In this document: one piece after another, positions 51,585-62,738 of the stretch | Layout of the letters: every line of letters begins with the position of its first letter | Position numbering within the stretch: position 1 is the stretch's first letter | Assembly: GCF_037176765.1 (NCBI RefSeq) | Contig: NC_090024.1 | Coordinates: 195,730,278-195,794,277 of the forward strand | DNA length: 64,000 nt | Direction of reading: 5' to 3' | Origin: Anolis sagrei | Taxonomy: Eukaryota > Chordata > Lepidosauria > Squamata > Anolidae | Notes under the pieces: generated by a model | What the model was told of the DNA's origin: nothing | The model's input: the letters and a program-made list of their open reading frames with translations, nothing else | Database searches by the model: none | Made by a program: the position numbers and the translations under genes

Positions 51585-54500
51585 GTATGCCTGGCCTGGA
51601 TTGGGTGCTGGAAGGGAGTGCGGGAGCCTCGTGGGCTCACCTTGGAACCTCTTCTCCTGCACCCCCCCCCTTTAGAAAGTAGTACATTCCACTTCCTAAG
51701 CGGCGCAATGGCGGGAGGGCCTTTCCATTCTGCTTGGAAAGGGGGGGGGGATCCGTTCCCAATATACACAAAGGGAAGATGTAGGAGGCCACAGAGAGAG
51801 GTTGACCCTCAATGGAGTGGATGTTGAATTTGCATGGAGGAGAACAGCCTCGTGGGAAGAGGGGGAAGGGGACTGACACGTGTATTTGTAATTATTCCAG
51901 GCCCGGGTTTCCTCAAGAGGATTGCAGGGCCACGTGTCTATGGTTGGATCTAAACCAAGCATGGGCAAACTTGGGCCCTCCAAGTGTTTTGGACTACAAC
52001 TCCCACAATTCCTAACAGTCGGTAGGCTGTTAGGAATTGTGGGAGTTGTAGTCCAAAACACTTGGAGGGCCCAAGTTTGCCCATGCCTGATCTAAACTGC
52101 TATATAATGCAGTGTCAATGCAATCTTCGTGGGGAGGGAGTTGTTGGAAGGGCCTTTAGTCCGGATTTCTTCAAAAATCAGACTTGGGCCCCATCTAGAC
52201 TGCTATATAATGCAGTTCAGCTGCATTTGAGCCTGCATTATATGAGTTTTCGCCGACTATGCAGTTCTATCTGCATTATTTGGCAGTGTGGATGGGGCCT
52301 TGGTTGGAATATAATAATAATAAATAATAATTTTTATTATTATCATCATCTTTATTTATATCCCACCTTTCTCCCTTACAAAGTGACCCAACATTTAAAA
52401 TACAGTGAAATACAAAATAAAATCACCAGCAACCAAAATAATACAAAATATAATAAGCAGTCAATAAAACAAACTTAAATCAACATTTAAAAAAAAAAAA
52501 CGAACAGTAAACTTTGTGGTGTCTTGTCATGTTATTATTACGATCATCTTTATTTATATCCCACCCTTCATTCTTACAAAGTGACCCAAAGTGAAATACA
52601 AAACAAAATCAGCAGCAACCAAAATAATACAAAATACAATAAGCAGTCAGTAAAACAACTCAACATTTTTTTTAAAAAAAAGTAAACATTATTGTCTTGT
52701 CAGAACGTATGTTTTTAAATGCTTAATATGTATTAAATTTAATTTTAATGGTATTGGAATTGTATGTGTATTAAATATGCATATTGTTTTGAATGGTCTT
52801 TTATATAATGTAAGCTGCTTTGGGTCCCGTTTAGGGAGAAAAGTGGGATATAAATAATTATTTATTATTATTACTGTTATTATTTGATACATAACAAGAT
52901 TAGTACACAGGATACAAGATCATGCTGGGCTTTGTACTTGATCACACGTTGGACACTTTCCAAACTGTTGTTATTGTTGTTGATGTTGTTGTTACTATTT
53001 TTGAATATGTTGTTGTTATTATTAAATAATTGCCTATGTATGTAAGCTGCCTTGAGTCCCCTTCGGGGTAGAGAATAGAGTAAATAAATCAATAAATATA
53101 GCACTTTTTTTCTTCTTGCACTTCACATAGTCCAATGAGGATTGTACCTTCTCATCCAATGTTTGCTTGAATAAGGCCCCTTCCACATAGTTGAATAAAA
53201 CCCCACATTATCCACTTCGAACTGGAATATATGGCAGTGTGGACTCAGATAACCCAGTTCAAACCAGATATTGTGGGATTTTCTGCCTTGATATTCTGGG
53301 CTGTATGGCTGTGTGGAAGGGCCCAAAGAAGGGACAGTAATTCGGATTTCTTGGCTTTGCTTGGAGCTCCCCCCCCCCTCCCGAAAAATACTCCATAAAC
53401 GTGGTGAAAATTGGTGCCTTTGATCACCCGTCTACATTGGCCGTTTAATGCAGTTTGAAACCGGTATTGAAGGCAGTGTTTCCGCTGTGGAAGCCGCAGT
53501 TGGGAGCTAGCTTCGAACTGCATTAAATGGTCGGTGTAGACGAGGCCTTAATCGGGGAGGATGAGAGTCCTGGGCAGATCTTTCCAGGGCGGCTTTCTTG
53601 GGAGGCCAATGGAAACCTCGCCTTGTCCAGAGAGGCTTTTGAAAAACAACAGCAGCAGCAGCAAAGCCACCGGCGCCCCATTTTAACGGCTCGCTTGGCC
53701 TCAGGAGGCTTGAAAGGGGCTGCCTTGGGGGGCTCACCATGGCAAACGACGTTACTCTCCATTGTCTCGCCCCGTTTTTGTTTTGTAAGAGTTGCTTTGT
53801 TGCGTTTGTAGCGGGAAGGGAGGGGGCCTTGGGTTTGAAATGGTCTTTCTTGGTTTTATTATTATTACTACGTTAGGAGACAAAGCGAGGCGGATTTCTC
53901 ATCTTGTGGCTGCCAAATTCAGATATAAGGAAAACTCTTTCTTTGGCAGTTCTTTTCTGTTCTGAATTAGTATTGTACAAAACAGGACCCCTCCTTTCCT
54001 TGATCAGCAGGAATTGCCATTAAACTGCCTGCGTGCAATCCTTTTTTTTCCTCCAAAAAAGAAGACTGCATTTCTAGACTTGCTCTTCTCCCCCCACAGT
54101 ATTGCAGATTTTGAGAGTGTCCTTCTATAAAGTGCAGCTCATAAGCACAAGACATTTTCCATAAAGAATGCTTTGTTCTATGTGGCCATCGTTTATGGCT
54201 ATGTGACATAAGCATAGAGTTCACTTGAGAAGAGTGTAATCTGGTTGGGGTGTAATTAGTTATCTAATTGAGGGTAATCTGGAAACAAACGGAGTAAAAA
54301 GAAAATATTTGCATTCCCCTTCTCAAGAAGTGTATTTGGTGTCGAAGGCTTTCATGGCCGGAATCACTGGGTTGCGGTGAGTTTTCCAGGCTGTATCACT
54401 GTGTTCCAGAAGCATTCTCTCCTGACATTTCACCCACTTCTACGGCAGACATCCTCAGAGGTTGAGAGGGGTCTGTTGAAAACCAGGAAAACGGTTTATA

Positions 54501-56395
54501 TATCTGTGGGATGTCCAGGGTGGGAGAAAGAACGGTTGTCTGTTTGAGGCAGGTGTGAATGTTGCAATTGGTCACCCAGATTAGCATTTAATGGCCTTGC
54601 AGCTTGCTGCCTGGCTGTTGTCCTTTGTTGGGAGGTGTTAGCTGGCCTTGATTGTTTCATGTCTGGAATTCCCCTGCTTTTTGGGTGTTGCTCTTTATTT
54701 ACTGTCCTGATTTTAGAGTTTTTTTAAATATTGGTAGCCAGATTTTGTACATTTCCATAATTTTCTCCTTTGTTGAAATCATTCACATGCTTGTGGATTT
54801 CAATGGCTTCTCTGTGTAGTCTGACATGGTAGTTTTTAGAGTGTTCTCAGATAATATGCTGTGTCCAGGTTGGTTCATGAGCTGCTCTGCTATGGCTGAT
54901 TTCTCAGGTTGAAATAGTTTGCAGTGCCCTTCATGTTCCTTGATTCGTGTTTGGATGCTGTGTTTGGTGGTCCCTAAGTAGACTTTTCCACAGCTGCATG
55001 GTACACAGTAGACTCCTGCAGAGAGAAAAAAGATTCCCCCAGGCAGCAACCAGCTGGGCTTTGAAGCTGCAAGGCCATTAAATGCTATATTTCAGAGGAA
55101 GGAACTAGCAAAGCCACTTTGGGTCACATTAAATAGACCTGCGACTTGAATGCACATGCATGCATACATTCTCTCCATTTAATAGGCACTGGTTTATGAA
55201 TGATGGTAGAACCATGTTACAGAAAATATTGCCAATTTTGCTGACCATACTCATATTTTTATCTCATATTTAAATAGCTATTATAGCATCATTTTCCAGC
55301 ACAACCTCTCTCTCTCTCTCTCTCTCTATCCCTTATCCAGGCTTGGGGAAAAAATCCCTGAGCACATTAATCTAGGATCTTTCTTAACCCCAATAAGAAT
55401 TTTGGAGTATTATAGGTTGTAAAATGCTCCATATCTAACAGGGGTATTTATGAATGCAGAATCAAGAGTATCCCATAATACTCAAATACAGAAGGATAAA
55501 AAACACATAAGTACACTTTTGTTCTGCGTAGATGCCACCCTTCTTTGATTTTGCAGACAAGCATAGACACAATAACCAATAGAAGTGCTATATATTTGTT
55601 GAAGCCCTGTGCTGGAAGGACTGAAGACCGACAGGTCACAGGTTTGAATCCAAGGAGAGGGCGGATGAGCTCCCTCTATCAGCTCAAGCTCCTCATGCGG
55701 GGACATGAGAGAAGCCTCCGACAAGGATGGTAACACATCAAAACATCTGGGCGTCCCCTGGGCAACCTCCTTGCAGACGACCAATTCTCTCACACCAGAA
55801 GCGACTTGCAGTTTCTCAAGTTGCTCCTGACACGACAAAAAAAGAAAAAACCTTTTATCTGTTTCTTAAAATCTGTATGGAAGGGTTGTAAAAGTTGGGG
55901 ACGTTGTTACCAGGAGAAATATAACAATGTCATTAAATGCCTGCAATACTTGTTTTGTATGAATTATGCAACAAAATGTAACTTTGGTGAATAAAAATGT
56001 CCTATCTGCCTGGATGAAGATTAAAGTATATTGTTAGACTGAAGATTTCAAGATAAAAAAAAATTCAGGGGTGATGATGGAGCTAGTCTGAGAATGTACT
56101 GTTTTTAAAAGTGCTAATGGGAAATAAATCTTTACCTTAAGACACTGGTGTAAACTCTTCAGAAGTTGTAATAGTTGCTGTGCTTTATGTGCAAATTTTG
56201 TGTATTTCTTAAGAACAAAATGAAAATCATATATATATAACTTGGTGTTAGTTTTGACTGACCATCTTGTTATTTCCAGCCAGGTTTGGAGATGGCTTGT
56301 ATGATTCCTACATGAGAATAGATCAGATTAGATATTCAGATCCTACAAATGAAGAATGCACTCCTTCTGGACTTCCTTCACTGGGGAGAGCTAAT
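51542..56395 (+). CDS. DYRK3: DYRK3, first two coding exons
   Basis: Dual-specificity tyrosine-regulated kinase 3, a class II DYRK that controls stress-granule and condensate dissolution. Exons 51542-51584 and 56280-56395 join in phase 1 to give 53 residues: MMLLSRKPEGPLAA, then ARFGDGLYDSYMRIDQIRYS and DPTNEECTPSGLPSLGRAN. The second block aligns with human DYRK3 RLGDGVYDTFMMIDE. The RKP near the start also resembles the DYRK2 N-terminus (MLTRKPS). Neighbouring EIF2D argues for DYRK3 rather than DYRK2. No kinase-domain exon appears before 64000, so the large last exon lies beyond the window. An upstream out-of-frame ATG overlaps the start. Confidence 0.88.
51956..52089. mobile_element. hAT MITE, near-perfect 134-bp palindrome
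   Basis: Arms CAAGCATGGGCAAACTTGGG and CCCAAGTTTGCCCATGCCTG are complementary almost throughout, around CAGTCGGTAGGCTG. A perfect 8-bp duplication ATCTAAAC lies at 51948-51955 and 52090-52097. Confidence 0.9.
52186..52303. mobile_element. Palindromic MITE
   Basis: TGGGCCCCATCTAGACTGCT and GCAGTGTGGATGGGGCCTTG ends, with TATAATGCAG repeated inside. Confidence 0.7.
52310..52670 (-). mobile_element. Two tandem L2-like 3' ends with TAA microsatellite
   Basis: TCATCTTTATTTATATCCCA with TACAAAGTGACCCAA occurs at 52345 and again at 52541. Both are followed by AGCAACCAAAATAATACAAA. Either two insertions or a 196-bp tandem duplication of one. Confidence 0.7.
52700..53098 (+). mobile_element. L2-like 3' tails, forward
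   Basis: GTAAGCTGCTTTGGGTCCCG with AAGTGGGATATAAATAATTA ends near 52880, and a second tail GTAAGCTGCCTTGAGTCCCC ends near 53098. A TGT/TAT-rich stretch separates them. Confidence 0.65.
53175..53324. mobile_element. MITE (GGGCCCTTCCACACAG family)
   Basis: AGGCCCCTTCCACATAGTTG and GGCTGTGTGGAAGGGCCC ends. Reverse orientation relative to 40940-41090. Confidence 0.75.
53431..53544. mobile_element. Palindromic MITE (GTCTACATTGGCCG)
   Basis: CGTCTACATTGGCCGTTTAA and TTAAATGGTCGGTGTAGACG are inverted ends. AATGCAGTTTGAA and TTCGAACTGCATT continue the pairing. Confidence 0.75.
53545..54329. other. DYRK3 intron 1, nothing recognised
   Basis: The first 270 bp are still CpG-rich and include an AGC-repeat (53650-53665), perhaps the shore of the CpG island. 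Open frames here look incidental. Confidence 0.45.
54330..55080 (-). mobile_element. Penelope-like element 3' part with GIY-YIG domain
   Basis: The minus-strand frame 54783-55049 codes AGVYCVPCSCGKVYLGTTKH, RIKEHEGHCKLFQ and AEQLMNQPGHSILSENT. The 3' end reads GGTGTCGAAGGCTTTCATGG. No RT is present; broken. Confidence 0.8.
55081..55600. other. DYRK3 intron 1, nothing but a CT tract
   Basis: A (TC)n microsatellite lies at 55307-55328. Otherwise unrecognised. Confidence 0.5.
55601..55850 (+). mobile_element. tRNA-derived SINE, full length
   Basis: B box GGTTTGAATCC near 55640, body CATGCGGGGACATGAGAGAA, tail AGTTGCTCCTGACACGACAA plus A run. Forward orientation of the family found at 30316 and 50245. 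Confidence 0.85.
56280..56395 (+). CDS. DYRK3: DYRK3 exon 2
   Basis: 116 nt, acceptor TTATTTCCAG, donor TGTAAGT, ending in phase 0 after GRAN. The human equivalent also ends with N before MTTEQ. Confidence 0.9.
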
Positions 56396-56514
56396 GTAAG
56401 TGATTTCAAGCTTTTTATATTCTGTTATCCACAACAGCACAAATAGAAGCATTTTATAACTGGATGCTTCAACAAAGCACAATATTAATACAGCTGTATC
56501 TATGAAAAAGGCTA

Positions 56515-56690
56515 TAATAATAATAATAAATATTTATATCCTGCTTTTCTCCATAAACGGGACCCAAAGCGGCTTACAATATTATATAAAAGATCATACA
56601 AAACAATATGTATATATAAAATAATAACCTGTAAAAACAAATTTACAATAAGAAATAAATAAGCATATTTTAAAACATTTGTCTAATACA
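56515..56690 (-). mobile_element. L2-like 3' end
   Basis: ATAATAATAATAAATATTTA, TATCCTGCTTTTCTCCATAA and CGGGACCCAAAGCGGCTTAC form the reversed L2 terminus in DYRK3 intron 2. Confidence 0.7.
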
Positions 56691-59600
56691 ATAATTGCAG
56701 GCAGCTCTGTTAACCTTAATATGCTTATCTTCTTCCTCCTCTCTTATATTGGATTCTATTCTTCAGCAAGTGAAAATTCAGAATTACAGTGCAATGTCTT
56801 CTTACTTAATAACATATTGAAAGGGTTGGTACGTGTGTGTTGATGAATAACCCTATTCCTGATTTAACAAGTACAGCTTGACAATACATTTTCCAGGGGG
56901 CATTGTGTACGGTTCTGTTGGCCATAAAAAGCTTATCTTTTTCCTTCTTCCATTGCTTTATAGCCTGAGGGAAGGGTGTCTGGTATTGGAATTTGTTTGG
57001 CTGAATTGGCCAGACAGTAACTAGCATTGTTTGGAAAAAGGAAAACAAAAACTTTTCCCATTATCAACTGAATAAAACTAGTAGTTAATCTCCAGATCAA
57101 TTCCTGGAGGAAAACTAGCATTTTCTGGTAAGACAGCACAATCGATAAGTATCACAAGACTTTTTTTGCCAGGCAATATACTTAGCACTTTGAAAGTATA
57201 ATAATATCACTTGTGTCTTTTTTTCTTTTTACCCTTTGTGTATAATTTATTTACTACGTATTATGCACATTTTACATAATAAGAGTTGTGATCATAATCT
57301 CTTATAGGTCCCTTCCTTCTCCTCACATCGGCCAGCTGAAAAAGCAATGGACATATGAGAAAATTATTTGTACATGAGCTTTGGATTTTCTGAGATGTTC
57401 TGTATATAAATGTGTTTTGTAGATAAATACCAATGTATAACAATATTTCAATATTATAATTGTTTTTATTCTCCCCCAGCATATAATAACATGACTGGCA
57501 TAAGAGTAGTTCTTTTTCTGTGTCTGGTAAGCTTGAACGGTTTTATGTAGGCTGTTGAATAAGAGACAAAGCTAGACTGATTTTTTATTTTTTTAAAAAC
57601 CTGCCTGAGGGATAAGTAAGAAATGAAGGCAGTGACTGATCATTATGCTCACTGTCTCTTTGGTTTAAAGCAAGAGAGAGAAAGGAAACACTAAAACCAC
57701 AGCACACATCTGTGGATCATTTGGCTGCTGCATTTGTACTCAGTGCTCACACAGGGGTATTAACAGTGTGCCTATATGTTTCCTAATGCTTGTTTATATG
57801 TTTTTGGTAAATAGACAAGTGCCTAATTATATGACTGAACAGGTGGTTCTGTGTTTACATCCTACAATAATTGGTTCAGTGTTATTTTATTTAAAATAAA
57901 TAATTTCATGTGCTCTAAGGCATTGCTTTAGGAAACACTAGTGCTGTCTGTCATTGGAATGGTATCTTAATCAGTCATATTTTGTGAGCTTTGGAAACTG
58001 ACTTGGTTTGATTGCAGCAATACATCCAGCTCTGACAAAATCTTTAACTAAGATCCTCTGTGAATACTTTCCAACAACAAGGGAATTGTTTTCTGAGTAA
58101 AACCAGAGATTGTATAATCTGAAAACGGGAAGATCTATAACCCTGTCATGAGATGATTTTTATTGGGAACCTGTGGCTTTACCAGGGTACAAAATGGGTT
58201 ATAATGGGACGATGAGTCTGCAAGGTGAAATCATGGTGTTATCAGCTGGCATCTGACAAATGAAGTTACCAAAATATTCACAAGTAAATATTTCTTAGCT
58301 CTCTTTATCAGATATACATTATGCTCACACCTGTTTAGGGTTTTTTTTCAGTGTACACCTGAGGGAATGACGTCATGTTTACCTTTAAATAAGCACCCAA
58401 AAGAATAGATTTCTAATTTGTGAAATGTATTTGAAAGGATCCTCAGCTCTTGGTAGCCCTTTGCATGCACATGGGAGTAAGCACCTTTGGATTCAGTGTG
58501 GTTCTGAGTAAATATGCGTAGAATCCAACTGTTAAGTTGCCTATCCAGATTCGTAAACTTTTGTGATGTGCCAAATGAAGTAGCTTTGCACAAATAGAAT
58601 ATATGTAAAGTTAAAGATGGTCAACTACATAGGGAGTGGGGTCCATTTTACTTCCCAGAGAATATCCCATGGACTGCAGCAGCAAGATTCAGAACATCAT
58701 AAGTGACATGATATCACTTTCAGCTACTGATTTTCTGCCAGTTTTTTTCTTTCTTTGGTGTTTGGGGGAGGTTTTGGTGGCTTTGCAGAGTTAGAAGTAG
58801 AAAAGCAGAGCATTTTAAATGCCCAGTAAGGGATAAAAAGTTGTCTGAAAATCAGCCCCCAAATTAAAAAAAAACAAAAAACGAATTAGGGCTGGGAACT
58901 GGAGAGGTCTTTTGGGGCATCACAGTGGCCTCGTTAGGGTTTCCAAGGGCTTCATGTGGCCCAAGGGTTACACTATATCCACCCTTATGTTAAAAAAAAT
59001 CAACTATACTGCCATTATTGAAAGTGCAAAATCCAGCAGTTGTTTAAATGTTCTTATAATTTCTTGTTCTATCAGTATAGATTAAATTTTGAGCATGAAG
59101 AATCAATACAGAAATCTGGCTAAAGTTAGTGTTTACTGGCAGATCCTTTGGAAGTTATTTCAGCTTTCTTTCTCCTTATCTTAAAATCATTTTTCAAATT
59201 CTCCAAAATTAGTTGTGGAATCATGGTGGGCTGGACTGCAGGAGGATAATCTGAATCTGCTAGAGTTTTGTGTTCTGCCATAAGAAGTGCAGTGTTGTAT
59301 ACACTATAAAATGTATATTTGGTTCAAAGTCTTGTATGCTGACATATAAACAGGCCATTTTGCAACCTATTCAACATTTGCTCTGCAGTGCTCCCTTTTG
59401 AACACTCCTGGGAGTAAGTCCCATTGCACTGTGCATTCAGAAGTCTATCTGATCATTATTAAGTGCTATAATGTAGAGGGAGCAGTAGTTTTGTGAGTCC
59501 CCTGCTATACTGAGAGCATTCAAAAACTTGAGCTGGTGAACAGTACACACCATTTGTCTTGTCAATCAGTTCTCTTGGCTGCTAACAGCTCGGCTATGGG

Positions 59601-60364
59601 CTAAATAAACTATGTGGTCCAGTTTTTGCAAGAGGAAGTGTTGGGTGCAGTGTGACAAGTTATTCTGAAGTCATCTGATTGGAAATGGAACTTGATGTTA
59701 AAATTATGTGGGTCAGTCTGCCAAAAGTAATCTGATCATTATCTAGCTGGTTGCTGTACATGAGTAATCAGCGACTTCACATCCCTGCTGTTCCAATTCA
59801 CCCAAGTTCCCAAAATATAAAATTCTAACCAGGTGGGAAACGTATTACAGTGGGAGCATGTACTTCTTAATTTCCCTATAACTTCATTCAGTGTGGGATG
59901 AGAAGTTTGAGGCATCCAACAGTCTGTCTAAAGATTTGGAATAAATCCTGTTTACTGGCAGCGTTGCATGAACATCAAGACTAACCTGGCACAACTTCAC
60001 AGATTGACATGTTACTCAATCAGCATAGGAGCCAAAGTATTAGGTATAGAGAATGTTGGACCGAGAGCAAACCCTGCTTGAATCCATAACATTCTTCAGA
60101 TGTGTCTTTGGGCCCCTAAGGCAGTGTTAATCACACAAGTTATGTTTAAGCATTTGCAGATATATGTATATGGAGTTAATGCATATTGCATTCATGGCTG
60201 TGCACGGAAGCATGTTTACTGAACGTCCTCAGACATCCAGCAGCATAGAAACTTGTAGAGGGCTTGGAATTATGCTCAGTTGAATACAGTAGAGAGTTCC
60301 AATGGTCTCATGAGTAGATTTCTAGTCTGGGGAGCTCTGTATTCACTTTCAACCAAGCCTTAGC
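56691..60364. other. DYRK3 intron 2, mostly unrecognised
   Basis: Two short matches to a common reptile repeat (GGGAGTAAGCACC near 58471 and GGGAGTAAGTCCCATTG near 59409) are the only repeats noted. No exon with DYRK similarity was found. Confidence 0.5.
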
Positions 60365-60415
60365 CCCTCTCCCAGGGTGAGAATGGCAGGGTATAAGTAC
60401 AATAAATAAGTAATA
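60365..60415 (+). mobile_element. L2-like 3' tail
   Basis: CCCCTCTCCCAGGGTGAGAA, TGGCAGGGTATAAGTACAAT and AAATAAG form a short L2 end. Confidence 0.55.
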
Positions 60416-60639
60416 GTTAGGAAGATATTTGTTGCTGTCGAGAATATGACAATGTTCAAGACAGGATTTGCACCTTCATGTCTCCTCCACCCATTCTGCT
60501 CTCCACGTGTTTAAGCAAATTCCAGAACAATACAAAAGTTGCACTCACCAAAGAGGTGATGCAAATAAAAATATTTATATTGAATTCAATGGAAAGTCAA
60601 AATGCACACTATTCCTCCATCCCAACACCCTGATGAAGA

Positions 60640-61240
60640 ATAGGAATCAAATTAGACTTGTTATTAAGTGCCGCAATATAAAAAGTTCCTGTTGTCAAGG
60701 GATTTCAAACAGCTTTAAGAAACATAAAACAAAATCCAGTTAAAACTTGGCTTTTACAATATTGAAAACATCAAAAGATAAAAACAAAGCACACATTGCA
60801 TTCCAAACACATAATTGAAGCATCAAAGGTCTGGCTGAATGGAAAGGGTCTTTGCCTTCCAGCAGAAAGAGAACACCGAGATCCAACTGAATCTTCTATG
60901 GAAAGGAACTACACAATTTAGGAACAGTCATTGAGAAGGCCTCTCCTTTGTTTCTACCAAACATGCCTGTGATGGTGGGCAGACTGAGAGGAACCTCTCC
61001 CCCGAAGATGTCTATATTTGGGATAGTTTGCATAAGGAAAGACAGTCTTTTAGATAATCGGGACCCAGGGCGTTTAGAAATTTAAAGGTCACAACCAGTT
61101 CATCAAATTCTGCCTGAAAACTGAAGAGTGAAGTTGTTTAAACGGGGAGATTATGTTTCTTGGCCCCAGCTAGCAGCCTGGCCCCAGCATTTTAGATCTG
61201 CCGAAGTTTCTGAACAGTTTCCAAAGACATCTCCTTGTAG
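60640..61240 (-). mobile_element. L2-like LINE 3' region
   Basis: CATTGAGAAGGCCTCTCCTT, GGTGGGCAGACTGAGAGG, CCCGAAGATGTC and CTTGTAGAATGTATTAAAGT follow the reversed L2 ORF2 tail (compare 29.8-30.1 kb). A further L2-type end (CTAGATGGGACCCAAAACAG) is at 61545-61625. Confidence 0.6.
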
Positions 61241-62250
61241 AATGTATTAAAGTAATCCAGATGGGGTGTAATCAAGACACGTGTTACCATAGCCAGATCT
61301 GACATCTCCAGGAACAAGTATCACTTGTGCACAAGTTTTTAAATGTGCAAATGGAGGCCTAGCCACCACTGAAAGGTGGACATTAAGATCCAGTTCCACA
61401 TCCTGGAGTAAGTGTAACCCCCATCCAGCAAGAACTGTATTCCTATTTGTTTACCTGTCTTACAGCTGTCCAAGAGCACCTGTACCTTGTCTGAATTAAG
61501 TTTCAATTTGTTTACTGGTATCCAATCTACTCTTAACACTTCTAATTCATTCATTCATTCAAGACTCACTTTTCTCCTAGATGGGACCCAAAACAGCGTA
61601 CACTATACGTTAAAATGATTTAGCTAAAACAATCTGAAACACAATTTGGAATTTCAGGTTCAGTCTTGGAAAAATAACCAGCTACTTTGGAGTTAGGTGG
61701 TAATACCAAATGTCAAAATACCAGGTGACCTTGTAGATATTAACTACCTTGGGTAATAGAATCATGTCCAGTGACCAGGGTGTCAAACAAGATTTCCCCA
61801 ACGAGACTCCCTCTCGAAGGAGGATGGGAACCATTGTTGAAACAGTGACCCGGGTCCCATCTTATAGCCAACCATACGTAAAACCAGATTGACTTGAGTC
61901 TAGATAACCATTCTCTCGCAGGAATTCTGGAGCTGGAAGGCCATCACCTGCTGTGAAACCTTGCCCAAGAAAGAGATTTTTTAGAATTTCAAGTATGGCA
62001 GAGTTCAGGGAGGGATATGTTTGTTTTTGCATCACCACAGACTTTTTAAAAGGCAAGATGGAAACCTGCAGTGCTGGAGTTAGTTAATCATGACTCCTCT
62101 GATCTACTCAGGGATGCCATGGGTCCAGTATAGTGGTTCTCACATATCCAAGGAACCTATCCACATCTTTAGTTGCAGAAATTGAAACATATCCAATAAT
62201 ACAGAACAAGGAGGAGCCAAGTTTACCTCGACCAAACCTGTATCACACTA

Positions 62251-62405
62251 CAGGCCCTTCCATACAGGCCCAATACCCCAGGCTCTGATCCCAGGTTTTC
62301 TGCTTTAAACTGGATTATATGAATCCCAATCGCCAGATCATCTGGGATAAACAGAAAACTTGGGATTAGATCCTGGGATATAGGCCTGTCTGGAAGGGCC
62401 CTACA
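62251..62405. mobile_element. Palindromic MITE (GGCCCTTCCAGACAGGCC)
   Basis: CAGGCCCTTCCATACAGGCC and GGCCTGTCTGGAAGGGCC are inverted ends. CTGATCCCAGGTTTTCTG and ACAGAAAACTTGGGATTAGA also pair. CTACA follows both borders. Confidence 0.75.
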
Positions 62406-62592
62406 GCATCTAAGTCAGAGCTGATCCAAACAAGTTTTGTCTGCAAAAATAGCAGGGCCCACATAGGGGGCATACTGCAAAGAAACTTAGTGAAGGGAAC
62501 AGTGGAGAATACAGCAATGGTGCTTTTCAAAAACAGCTGTGCCTAAGAAGATATATTGGTAGAGCAGATTGTTAACACCTATCTTCTCAGAA

Positions 62593-62700
62593 TCCCTATA
62601 GGCACAATGCCTGAAGCCTCTAAATCACACCAACCATATCACTTCAGTCGGTCATATGGTGGGTGTGATTTAGAGTCCTCAGGCATTGTGCCTATAGGGA
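62593..62700. repeat. 108-bp hairpin
   Basis: Arms 62593-62639 and 62654-62700 pair over 47 bp with about three mismatches (TCCCTATAGGCACAATGCCT against AGGCATTGTGCCTATAGGGA), loop 14 nt. No target duplication was found. Confidence 0.8.
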
Positions 62701-62703
62701 CAG

Positions 62704-62738
62704 TTTGCTTACCTACATTCTCCATGCAGGTAAGCAAA
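62704..62738. repeat. Second small hairpin
   Basis: TTTGCTTACCT and AGGTAAGCAAA pair perfectly around a 13-nt loop, three bases after the larger hairpin. Confidence 0.7.

Larger units (their letters stand above)
51240..51600 (+). promoter_or_regulatory. DYRK3: DYRK3 CpG island and promoter
   Basis: Very CpG-dense (GGCGGCGGCGGCGGAGC, GGGAGAGCGGCGGCGGCGG), in contrast to the A+T-rich surroundings. No TATA box. It includes an NRF1-type palindrome, an RFX X-box-like site and a CT dinucleotide tract (51369-51393). Transcription start is inferred between about 51350 and 51490. Confidence 0.8.

Noticed and set aside
51217-51769. Long minus-strand open frames (108 and 162 codons) over the CpG island
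   Set aside because: G+C-rich sequence lacks stops. The peptides are Arg/Pro/Gly-rich with no family match, and the real exon is on the plus strand.
51696-52061. 121-codon minus-strand frame
   Set aside because: It runs through a hAT MITE arm (TTPTIPNSLPT is translated MITE) and has no domain.
53527-53811. Plus-strand frame with QQQQQ
   Set aside because: An AGC microsatellite near the CpG island shore, no splice signals linking it to DYRK3 and no homology seen.
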